Source: Kouleothrix aurantiaca | GTDB lineage: Bacteria > Chloroflexota > Chloroflexia > Chloroflexales > Roseiflexaceae | DNA: 7,744 bases | Assembly (NCBI GenBank): GCA_001399705.1 | Contig: LJCR01000086.1 | Location: 1-7,744, forward strand | Reading direction: 5' to 3' | Shown: one piece after another, positions 1 to 5,569 of the stretch | How positions within the stretch are numbered: the first letter of the stretch is position 1 | How the letters are laid out: each line of letters begins with the position of its first letter | Notes under the pieces: generated by a model | Told to the model about the DNA's origin: nothing | Seen by the model: only the letters and a program-made list of their open reading frames with translations | The model's database searches: none | Made by a program: the position numbers and the translations under genes

Positions 1-525
1 GACTTACTGGCCCGGCAGCGTTTACTGGCAGAGACGGGAGGGCGCACTGGCCGCCTGATTGAAATCCTCAGCTTGCAAGCCCTGGCGCTGGACGCTCAAG
101 GGGTGAGCGCCGAGGCGGAGGCAGTCCTGTCCCAGGCGATTTCCCTGGCCCGTCCAGAAGGGTATTTGCGTGTCTTTCTTGACCTGGGGCAACCCTTCCG
201 CAACTTATTGGAGCAAACAAGCGCGTGCAGTTCTGGCGTCGGGCCGACGGCAAGCGCCCTTCTGAAGCGTTTCCAGCAGGCGAGCGGAGCGCAGACAATT
301 CCGCTTCCGCCTTCCCCCGCCGAAACAACGATCGATCCGCTCACCGCGCGCGAGTTGGAAGTCTTGCGTTTGCTTGCCGAGGGCCTCTCGAACAAGGAAA
401 TTGCTGACAGGCTGGTCGTCTCCCCAGGCACGGTCAAACAGCACCTGAAGAATATCGGCAGGAAGCTCGACGTCCATGGCCGGATGCAGACAGTCAGGCG
501 CGGCCACGAATTGAAGCTACTGTAG
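1..525 (+). CDS. MalT-like LuxR-family transcriptional regulator, C-terminal part (5' truncated by window)
   Basis: The frame is open from base 1, so the true start lies upstream of the window; 174 residues are visible. Residues about 1-75 (helical, with A-L-A-L-D-A-Q-G and a later A-x-S-L-A-R-P-E-G-Y-L-R-V-F-L-D-L-G) match the TPR-like helical arm that precedes the DNA-binding domain in large MalT/LAL-type regulators. After a low-complexity linker, residues about 113-174 form a LuxR/GerE helix-turn-helix: LTARELEVLRLLAEGLSNKE, then I-A-x-x-L-V-V-S-P-G-T-V-K-Q-H-L-K-N-I. Known of the family: an N-terminal STAND ATPase senses a ligand and the HTH activates nearby genes. The ATPase itself is not in view, so the full architecture is inferred from the arm-plus-HTH pattern. 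The likely targets are the plus-strand genes that follow. No T-run terminator is seen after the stop. Confidence 0.9.
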   Translation, partial: DLLARQRLLAETGGRTGRLIEILSLQALALDAQGVSAEAEAVLSQAISLARPEGYLRVFLDLGQPFRNLLEQTSACSSGVGPTASALLKRFQQASGAQTIPLPPSPAETTIDPLTARELEVLRLLAEGLSNKEIADRLVVSPGTVKQHLKNIGRKLDVHGRMQTVRRGHELKLL

Positions 526-598
526 TCATTCTCTCCTGCACACGCATCTGGCGATTTCCACCGTAATTCGCCTGCTATATCCCTTTTCTATCCCCTAG

Positions 599-616
599 AT
601 TCCCCATTTGGGGAAT
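599..616. promoter_or_regulatory. Palindromic operator-like site ATTCCCCA-TT-TGGGGAAT
   Basis: Two perfect 8-base half-sites are separated by two T residues. A further half-site-like ATCCCCTA lies just upstream at 590-597. No T-run follows, so it does not read as an intrinsic terminator. A possible -10 hexamer TAGAAT at 639-644 would place the palindrome centre about 43 bases upstream of the start of transcription, where class II activators bind. It may be a target of the adjacent LuxR-type regulator. The symmetry is seen directly; the regulator assignment is inference. Confidence 0.4.
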
Positions 617-701
617 AGTGTCTCGCGGTTCAAGTCCATAGAATGGTATCCGTTATTGCGTGGTAAGCCGGCTCCTGAAGTTTCAGGCGAGGAGTGTACG
701 C

Positions 702-905
702 ATGAAACGATTCATCAAGTGGGCCGCCATTGTATTCGGCAGGCTGATTGGTCTGGCTTTGCCGGCGTGTCTGGCGCTGTATCCCAATGGAAACCTTGGG
801 GACGTTCTGCAAGGCAAGTCACATCTGATAGATTTCGATACCTGGAGCTGCGCTAAATGCCTGACGAGAAGCATATCGAAGGAAGCATGTACCACATCAG
901 GGTGA
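702..905 (+). pseudogene. Decayed membrane-anchored cytochrome c-like protein fragment
   Basis: The reading frame starts at an ATG with a good ribosome site (GAGGAG at 689-694, 7 bases away) and codes for 67 residues. The N-terminus MKRFIKWAAIVFG followed by a hydrophobic L-I-G-L-A-L stretch and L-A-L-Y looks like the uncleaved anchor of small c-type cytochromes. About 20 residues later comes Q-G-K-S-H-L-I-D-F-D-T-W-S-C-A-K-C-L, which resembles the segment before the haem site (A-R-G-K-H-L ... C-x-x-C-H). Here the expected His after the second Cys is Leu, the stretch between anchor and motif is far shorter than usual, and no cytochrome sequence follows. The tail overlaps the next gene. I infer an internal deletion and loss of the rest. 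It could instead be an unrelated small membrane protein. Confidence 0.4.
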
Positions 906-1138
906 AGGGCAACCTGGATTCCAAATGGGCAGACTGGTTCGAGGGTTTCGTCCTGACCTCGCAAGACGATGGCGAGACGGTTCTACGCGGTACGGTAGCC
1001 GACCAGGCGGCCCTGCACGGTGTGCTGGATAGGCTTAATGGTCTGGGTCTGCCCCTGCTCCTGGTGGCGCTGCTCGACCAGCTTCACGCCGGTAGACGTT
1101 GTCCGTTGTGCGGTCAGCCCATCGCGTTTAGGGAATGA
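887..1138 (+). CDS. Small conserved protein, function unknown (MYxIRVKG-type)
   Basis: This is an 83-residue cytosolic protein beginning MYHIRVKGNLDSKWADWFEG and continuing with L-T-S-Q-D-D-G-E-T-V-L-R-G-T-V-A-D-Q-A-A-L-H-G-V-L-D-R-L-N-G-L-G-L-P-L-L. I recognise this pattern as a short family common in Chloroflexota and Actinobacteria, without a known role. The ATG at 887 aligns with the usual family start and has AAGGAAG just ahead of it. An in-frame ATG at 857 would add ten residues. Unlike the shorter homologues I recall, it has a C-terminal extension with C-P-L-C-G-Q-P, a possible half zinc-ribbon. Its stop codon overlaps an in-frame ATG (1135) of the next gene in an ATGA arrangement, so the two are probably translated together. 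Confidence 0.7.
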   Translation: MYHIRVKGNLDSKWADWFEGFVLTSQDDGETVLRGTVADQAALHGVLDRLNGLGLPLLLVALLDQLHAGRRCPLCGQPIAFRE

Positions 1139-1158
1139 CGATGAACATGGAGGTATGG

Positions 1159-1644
1159 ATGGTGTTGGACAAGGTAAATAACATCACGCATCGTCGGTTC
1201 TATCGTGGGCAGCGCCCCAGTCGGATCGGACGGCTGATCAACAGCTTTTTTGCCGCGATCCACTCGTCGGGCATCGCCCCAAGCTACATGGTGACCCTGG
1301 AAGTGACGGGACGGAAGTCAGGGCGGCTTATCGCGCTGCCGGTGGCGATGGCGCTTGTCGACGGGCAGCAGTACCTGGTCTCCATGCTGGGGAATGGAGC
1401 GCAATGGGTTCAAAACGTCCGGGCCGCCCACGGACGGGCGTTTATTCGACGAAAGGGCCGCACAGCGGTTCAACTCGAAGAGGTGCCGGTCGATCAGCGC
1501 GCGCCCATCCTGAAAGCCTACTTGCGGCGCGCGCCCGGTGCGCGCCCCCATATCCCCGCGGACAAGGATGCCCCGGTCGAGGCGTTCGAAGCGGTAGCGT
1601 CGTCTTTTCCGGTCTTCCGAATTGTTCCAGACAGCGCGGAATAA
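1159..1644 (+). CDS. Nitroreductase-fold deazaflavin (F420)-dependent oxidoreductase, DDN-like
   Basis: The protein belongs by pattern to the deazaflavin-dependent nitroreductase family: a split beta-barrel that binds F420 and moves hydride to small organic substrates. Diagnostic stretches are L-E-V-T-G-R-K-S-G-R followed by a hydrophobic strand, LVSMLGNGAQWVQNVRAAHG (a near-signature of the family), and the C-terminal V-D-Q-R-A-P-I-L-K-A-Y-L-R-R-A-P-G-A-R-P-H. It is about 161 residues from the chosen start, a normal length. In-frame ATG codons also occur at 1135, 1141 and 1147; I prefer 1159 because GGAGG at 1149-1153 sits five bases ahead of it, whereas the 1135 start overlaps the previous stop. 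The substrate cannot be predicted. If it is functional, the host should make F420, which fits Chloroflexota or Actinobacteria. Confidence 0.85.
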   Translation: MVLDKVNNITHRRFYRGQRPSRIGRLINSFFAAIHSSGIAPSYMVTLEVTGRKSGRLIALPVAMALVDGQQYLVSMLGNGAQWVQNVRAAHGRAFIRRKGRTAVQLEEVPVDQRAPILKAYLRRAPGARPHIPADKDAPVEAFEAVASSFPVFRIVPDSAE

Positions 1645-1831
1645 GACGCCTGGTTGGAGAGAATACGATGAGACCTGATGAACTTTGACGAACGAGATCG
1701 GTAGTCAGGGGGAGCGAGCGGCGCGAGCCAGCTTGCCATCTTTATAGTGAAAACTCAGGTTCATGCAAGGCTGAGTTGTTACAAGTCTCCGTAACCCAGG
1801 GATCAAAGGAGCAAAAGAGGAAGGACCTATC

Positions 1832-2626
1832 ATGGCTTACATACTCATCACCGGAGGGACCGGCGGGTTAGGACACGAAGTGGTCACCCATATAAATCTG
1901 GATCGAAATAGGGTGCGTATCATGAGTCGGCGTAGCCGTCCCGAAAATCTCGACGCCCGTCTCGAATGGGCACAGGCCGATCTGAGCAGTGGGAACGGAC
2001 TAGCCGAGGCGGTGAGGGGCACACAGACGATTTTGCATCTTGCCACGAACCCCATCCATATCCACACTGTGGACGTGGAGGGAACGCGACGCTTGCTTGA
2101 AGCGGCGCGCAGGGAACAGATTAAGAATTTCGTGTACATCTCCATTGTCGGGATTGAGCATTTCCCGAAAATGGGTTACTACAAAAGCAAGATCGCAGCG
2201 GAACGATTGATTGAGTCGTCGGGAGTGCCCTACACTATTTTGCGTGCTACGCAGTTCCATTCCCTCGTAGATATGATACTCAGAGCAGCTAATCATCTAC
2301 CGTTCCTGCTCCTGCCAACTGATTTTCAAGGTCAGCCCACTGATTCAGGCGAGGTCGCTGCACACCTGATTCAACTTGGTGAAGAAGGTGCGAAAGGGCG
2401 CGTACCGGATATGGCAGGGCCAGATCTACTACGACTCGGCGACATGGCGCGTACCTGGCTAAAGACCCGTCAGATACGAAAAGCAATCACCCATCTACCA
2501 GTGTGGGGAGCAACGGCAAACGCTTATCGACGCGGTATGAACACTGCGCCAGCACAGGTTGTAGGCAGGGTCACCTGGACCGAGTGGGTGGAACGCACAT
2601 ACGGCCAGCTACAGGAAGCTCTATAA
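1832..2626 (+). CDS. Atypical SDR-family NAD(P)-binding oxidoreductase (NmrA-like)
   Basis: This is a 264-residue protein with a Rossmann start, MAYILITGGTGGLG (dinucleotide-binding glycine motif at residues 7-14). R33-R34 after the second strand would suit NADP(H). D-V-E-G-T-R-R-L-L-E-A-A at about 81-92 and V-Y-I-S-I-V-G at 101-107 are typical of extended/atypical SDRs. Y116-x3-K120 provides the catalytic-type Tyr/Lys pair, followed by A-E-R-L-I-E-S-S-G-V-P-Y-T-I-L-R-A-T-Q-F-H, the NmrA-like substrate-side segment. Such proteins are NAD(P)H-dependent reductases, quinone oxidoreductase-like enzymes or redox sensors; which one is not decidable here. The start has a strong ribosome site (AGGAAGGA, 1818-1825). 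An IS630 element begins ten bases after the stop, so the gene is intact but any downstream cotranscription is interrupted. Confidence 0.85.
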   Translation: MAYILITGGTGGLGHEVVTHINLDRNRVRIMSRRSRPENLDARLEWAQADLSSGNGLAEAVRGTQTILHLATNPIHIHTVDVEGTRRLLEAARREQIKNFVYISIVGIEHFPKMGYYKSKIAAERLIESSGVPYTILRATQFHSLVDMILRAANHLPFLLLPTDFQGQPTDSGEVAAHLIQLGEEGAKGRVPDMAGPDLLRLGDMARTWLKTRQIRKAITHLPVWGATANAYRRGMNTAPAQVVGRVTWTEWVERTYGQLQEAL

Positions 2627-2636
2627 GAGCATAGTA

Positions 2637-2664
2637 CTCTGGAAATTAAGAGATCCGATATTTC
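2637..2664. repeat. IS630 terminal inverted repeat, left
   Basis: It pairs with 3801-3828. It starts CTCTGGAAA directly after TA (2635-2636) and contains the transposase stop codon (TTA at 2646-2648 on the plus strand). Confidence 0.9.
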
Positions 2665-3775
2665 TCATTGGCTGAGTTGACGCGGGTATATTTCGAATTG
2701 AGCTTGGAACGTGCAGCTTGGATGCCGAACTGCCAATGGATCTTGATACCCTTGGCACTGCGTTCTTCGAGTAAGGCGAGCACTTCGCTGCGTAGGCACG
2801 CAATTGTCGCAATCCGTCGGTCCAGACATTGCCGCGAGATCACCGAGAATTCGCACTCGATCATGTTCAGCCACGACGCGCTTTTCGGTGTGTAGATAAA
2901 CTCAAATCGCCCGGCCAGTGCAAACGCCTCCTCGGCACTGAGATGTTCATAGAATGATGAGGCGTTGTGGGTGTTGAGATTGTCCAGCACCAAACGGATC
3001 TTGGTTGCCTCAGGATAGGCTGCCGCAAGTGCTTGGCAAAACTCCATAAACTCGCGCTTGGTTCGTCGCTCGTGGACGTGCCCAAATCGTCGTCCTGTGA
3101 GCGGTTCTATCGCAGCGAGCAGCGCACACGAGCCGAGCTTTTCATACTCGTAATGTTGCTTGGCAATCTCGCCTTTGCGCATCGGTCGTGGGCTGAGCGT
3201 GTCGCCAATCAAGAAACACGGTCGTTCATCAAAGCACACCACAGGGTAGACCGGATCATAGGGCAGCGCATACAGCGCGAGAATCTGTTCGAGCCGTGCC
3301 AGAAAGGCGGCGTTGATCGTGCCGATACACCAGGTTTGGTGCCGATGCGGCTTCAGGTCGTTTTTTTGAGCATGTTGCCGACCAGGCTGTGTGAAACGTG
3401 CTCGCACAGACCGCTTTCGACGGCTTTCTCAGCCAGCAAGCGTAAGGACCAGCGGGCGTGACCTTCTGGTGCATCGGAGCAGGCAAGCGCAGTGATTTTG
3501 GCGCGCTGTTGACCATCAATCTCGATTGGACGACCCGAGCGCGGCGCGTCGTTGAGACTGCGTAGACCCAGCGAGATGTATTTGTCACGCCAGGACGAGA
3601 CGGTCGGATAGGAGACCTGCACGGTGGCGGCAACGTCGACGAGTGTCTTGCCGCGATCAAGTTCGAGCAGCGCGGTGGCGCGTTTGAACGTCTTGGCCGA
3701 GAGCGTGCCGCGAGCGAGCAGATCGGTCAGGGTCGAGCGATCCGTGTCGCTCAGCGTAATGTGCTGTTTGTTCAT
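2646..3775 (-). CDS. IS630-family transposase, two frames joined by a -1 shift
   Basis: The first frame (3775 down to 3353) gives 140 residues: an N-terminal helix-turn-helix/winged-helix region (L-L-E-L-D-R-G-K-T-L-V-D-V-A-A-T-V-Q-V-S-Y-P-T-V-S-S-W) and the linker R-S-G-R-P. The second frame ends at 2646 and carries the DDE catalytic core: V-C-F-D-E-R-P, then R-L-V-L-D-N-L-N-T-H, then S-W-L-N-M-I-E-C-E-F. Stepping back one base in the A7 run (3361-3367) joins MLKK to NDLKPHR, the usual sequence for this group, giving about 376 residues with D183, D265 and E307 as the presumed catalytic triad. All key residues are present. The shift may be programmed slippage, a true single-base deletion, or a read error; an A8 run would restore one frame. 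A 6-bp hairpin stem (3776-3781 with 3789-3794) sits right before the ATG, and I see no clear ribosome site. Confidence 0.9.
3361..3367 (-). other. A7 run: frameshift point in the IS630 transposase
   Basis: On the coding strand, CTC followed by seven A residues and CGAC places the upstream frame at AAA-AAA-ACG (leading quickly to TGA) and the downstream frame at AAA-AAC-GAC. A -1 slip, or one extra A, joins the two conserved halves exactly at the expected residue. Confidence 0.85.
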
Positions 3776-3800
3776 GGTCTGAGTCTACCAGACCTTCACG

Positions 3801-3828
3801 GAAGTATCGAACTACTTATTTTCCAGAG
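3801..3828. repeat. IS630 terminal inverted repeat, right
   Basis: Its reverse complement matches the left repeat at 22 of 28 positions. It ends TTTCCAGAG immediately before TA at 3829-3830. Confidence 0.9.
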
Positions 3829-3895
3829 TAATAGGCAGCCCTGCCCGTCGTATTTTCACCCAACTGAGACACCAAGCGGATGAAGGGAAATAACG

Positions 3896-4300
3896 ATGTA
3901 CTGGAAACAAACGTTTGTACGTGTACTCGCATTGAGTGTCGGCGTATCTTATGGCGTGGGGGCGTTTTTGATGCTGTTAGTTCCACAATGGTTTTTCGAG
4001 CACCTGGGTAACTACCCGCCATACAATCGACATTATGTGGGAGATGCTGGGAGTTTTTTACTCGTATTGGGTCTGATGCTTCTCTGGGCGGTGCGGAATC
4101 CTGCGCGTCACCATATCATGATCACGTTGGTGGGCATCGGTAGCCTATGCCACGCGACGAACCATGTTATTGAAGATGTCATCACGAATCCGTCTTCTGT
4201 CAGCATCGTCAATATCTTCTTGTATTACGTGTTGGCAATTGCCTTGCTACTAGCAGGCTGGTGGGCATCGAGGGATCTCCTCGCATCGCATCCCGCGTGA
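3896..4300 (+). CDS. Small integral membrane protein, function unknown
   Basis: This 134-residue protein has about four membrane helices: residues 8-30 (V-R-V-L-A-L-S-V-G-V-S-Y-G-V-G-A-F-L-M-L-L-V), 50-66 (D-A-G-S-F-L-L-V-L-G-L-M-L-L-W-A-V), 74-90 and 103-123. The loop W-F-F-E-H-L-G-N-Y-P-P-Y-N-R-H-Y-V-G-D-A-G-S looks conserved and polar, and H86-A-T-N-H90-V-I-E-D in the third helix places histidines and acids within the membrane. I recall similar small proteins in Chloroflexota but no assigned function. H90-x-x-E93-D94 resembles the HXXEE motif of the neighbour at 4666, which may be chance. The start has AAGGGA at 3883-3888, seven bases upstream. Without the IS630 insertion it would start about 77 bp after the SDR gene, so the two were probably cotranscribed. 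Confidence 0.7.
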   Translation: MYWKQTFVRVLALSVGVSYGVGAFLMLLVPQWFFEHLGNYPPYNRHYVGDAGSFLLVLGLMLLWAVRNPARHHIMITLVGIGSLCHATNHVIEDVITNPSSVSIVNIFLYYVLAIALLLAGWWASRDLLASHPA

Positions 4301-4665
4301 CAGAGTACCAGAAATTCAAGGGATTCTGGCACAAAAAATCGACAAACCCTTGATGCATTTGCGTTAAGCTAAAGGCTCATCCCATAAAAGCGTCCATGAG
4401 CGCGATTGCATGGCTCTCTGCCGCAGCGTCTGCACACATCCCGGTTGGGCCGCCTGACCCTTGCCCGTAGGCGTGACTGTAGGAAATCCTGTCTTATCGC
4501 ACATGCGGAGTATAATTGGACGTATCGATGAGATGGCACCCTGTAATGACACACGCTTGTTCTAAGAGACGGTGCATGGCTTCCTGATGCCTTGCACTAT
4601 CATTTTGAAGAAATCTAGACCAGCAGAGGGTACGCTGGCCTGTGACGTGCTTGAGAAGGAGAACG
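4301..4665. other. Intergenic region without a convincing gene
   Basis: No frame here has a recognisable product on either strand. Visible structure: CCAGAA (4308-4313) pairs with TTCTGG (4324-4329), and TCAAGGG (4316-4322) pairs with CCCTTGA (4347-4353), two mutually exclusive stems; GTGCATGGC (4572-4580) pairs with GCCTTGCAC (4589-4597) around one mismatch. A perfect TATAAT is at 4511. Minus-strand frames of about 60 codons between 4364 and 4554 include C-R-R-C-G but match no family I know. The segment could be a degraded insertion-sequence end, which I cannot confirm. Confidence 0.5.
4487..4516 (+). promoter_or_regulatory. Possible promoter for the HXXEE gene
   Basis: A consensus TATAAT at 4511-4516 lies 18 bases after a weak TCCTGT (4487-4492). 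It would give a leader of about 145 bases before the ATG at 4666. Only the -10 element is convincing. Confidence 0.3.
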
Positions 4666-5169
4666 ATGAAACGCACAACCAAAGTCGGTCTCGGTCTCCT
4701 CGCAGCGTGGGCGATTCATGATCTCGAAGAGGTGTGGACCATGAGTGCGACCAGCAAGGCGATCTCTGGCAAGCTGCCGAAGAATGCACCTATTCCGGCA
4801 GGCTTGCGGCGCGCTGGTATGTCGCAGAAGCATGTGCGCATAGGCATCGGGTTCATGGCATTGGTCATGAGTACGGCGGCAGTCCTTGGGGTGAGAAGCG
4901 AGGGCAGAGCGCCCTTTTTTCGTGCTGCATTGCTCGCGTTTGGGATCCATGGCTTCGGGCATCTGGCACTCACGGCCGCGTTCCGACAGTATACTTCAGG
5001 CGTAGCCACCGCACCGACCATCGTGATCCCCTTCTGGCTTTGGGCGCGGAAGGAACTCGCCAAGGAAGGTCTCACAGATTTGAATTGGACGACAGCACTG
5101 ATCGCGCTGAGCTGTCTGTCGTTACTGCCAGCCGTACATGCGTTGCTTTACAAAATCCTCAAGGAGTAA
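4666..5169 (+). CDS. HXXEE domain-containing membrane protein
   Basis: This 167-residue protein carries the family signature A-I-H-D-L-E-E-V-W: H18 followed by E21-E22 in the first membrane helix. A second conserved patch in a central helix, G-I-H-G-F-G-H-L-A-L-T-A-A-F-R (H95, H99), is followed by Y-T-S-G-V-A-T-A-P-T-I-V-I-P-F-W-L-W-A, typical of the same family. About five membrane segments are visible (residues 7-24, 56-76, 86-105, 113-128, 142-162). The biochemical role of HXXEE proteins is not established; the intramembrane His/Glu set suggests metal binding or hydrolase-like chemistry, which is inference. I start at the ATG at 4666 because AAGGAG (4656-4661) precedes it; an upstream GTG at 4642 lacks a ribosome site. 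It is in the same direction as the membrane gene at 3896 but probably has its own promoter. Confidence 0.85.
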   Translation: MKRTTKVGLGLLAAWAIHDLEEVWTMSATSKAISGKLPKNAPIPAGLRRAGMSQKHVRIGIGFMALVMSTAAVLGVRSEGRAPFFRAALLAFGIHGFGHLALTAAFRQYTSGVATAPTIVIPFWLWARKELAKEGLTDLNWTTALIALSCLSLLPAVHALLYKILKE

Positions 5170-5395
5170 TCCAAGATGTCATCCGCGAACGTGGTGGCTT
5201 CCGTACGCTCGTCTCAGCTACAGCAAACGTTTCCGTAACGCAAGCACACGCGCGGCCGAACATTTCCATCACGCGGACATGCCAAAGACAGTCCACTTCT
5301 GTCAAGGGTTATAGTTTGACATCCACTCATAATCCTCTTTTCCTGGCTGCGGTAGAATCGAGGCTGGATATTCGTGCAGCACAGGAGGCAGGAGC
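5170..5395. other. Non-coding stretch with a possible promoter
   Basis: No family-like reading frame is seen on either strand. TTGACA occurs at 5316-5321 and TAGAAT at 5353-5358, but their spacing does not make a standard pair. A strong ribosome site (AGGAGGCAGGAG, 5383-5394) leads into the fragment that follows, so transcription in the plus direction is plausible. Confidence 0.35.
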
Positions 5396-5481
5396 ATGAA
5401 ATGGGAACTGGTGACATGAGACCCAAGAACGGGTTCTTGCGCATCTTTCGTGCAGCGGTTTGTTATTCCTCAATACAATGA
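5396..5481 (+). pseudogene. Leader peptide plus truncated start of a diacylglycerol kinase-like gene
   Basis: A strong ribosome site precedes ATG 5396, which codes for only MKWELVT. Its stop overlaps ATG 5416 (ATGA), which opens MRPKNGFLRIFRAAVCYSSI and then stops at 5479-5481. The G-F-L-R-I-F-R-A-A-x-x-Y-S run resembles the amphipathic start of prokaryotic DgkA (E. coli has T-G-F-T-R-I-I-K-A-A-G-Y-S-W), an inner-membrane enzyme that phosphorylates diacylglycerol. The rest of DgkA, including the R-A-A-W-x-N-E-A-A-F-R-Q-E core, is absent from all frames downstream. I infer that the gene was cut by a deletion. The match covers only about 15 residues, so the family call is tentative. Confidence 0.4.
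5424..5439. repeat. Perfect inverted repeat CAAGAAC-GG-GTTCTTG
   Basis: Seven-base arms are separated by two bases, lying within the DgkA-like fragment six bases after its ATG. It could form a tight hairpin or be an operator; no T-run follows on either strand. It may simply be coding sequence. Confidence 0.35.
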
Positions 5482-5569
5482 GGTGCCAAATATCAGCTAC
5501 AGGGGTATCGCACGATCTTTGCGCAAGAGCCAGTTTATTGGTCTCACGACACTCCGCGGGCCACCTGCC

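Larger units (their letters stand above)
2637..3828 (-). mobile_element. Complete IS630-family insertion sequence, 1192 bp
   Basis: The element is bounded by 28-bp terminal inverted repeats (2637-2664 and 3801-3828; 22 of 28 positions match, the outermost nine perfectly: CTCTGGAAA). TA dinucleotides at 2635-2636 and 3829-3830 abut both ends, as expected for the TA target duplication of the IS630/Tc1/mariner group. One transposase in two frames fills the element on the minus strand, and its stop codon lies inside the left repeat. Removing the element and one TA restores the junction agcatag-TA-ataggcagcc. The intact ends and low decay suggest a fairly recent insertion. Confidence 0.93.

Noticed and set aside
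1668..1688. Six-codon frame MRPDEL after GGAGAG
   Set aside because: Too short to support; it could be a stump of a lost gene, but nothing identifies it.
1752..1777. AACTCAG/CTGAGTT inverted repeat with a 12-base loop as a terminator before the SDR gene
   Set aside because: The stem is AT-rich with a long loop and no T-run follows on the plus strand, so I do not call it.
2967..3461. 164-codon plus-strand frame
   Set aside because: It is antisense to the catalytic core of the IS630 transposase.
4364..4554. Two minus-strand frames of about 60 codons, one with a C-R-R-C-G motif
   Set aside because: Neither has a convincing ribosome site or a family match; a single Cys pair is not enough to claim a zinc protein or transposase.
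4734..5399. 221-codon plus-strand frame
   Set aside because: It overlaps the HXXEE gene in another frame, and its non-overlapping tail has no family pattern.
5214..5444. 76-codon minus-strand frame
   Set aside because: No family pattern, and it is antisense to the strong ribosome site and the DgkA-like start.
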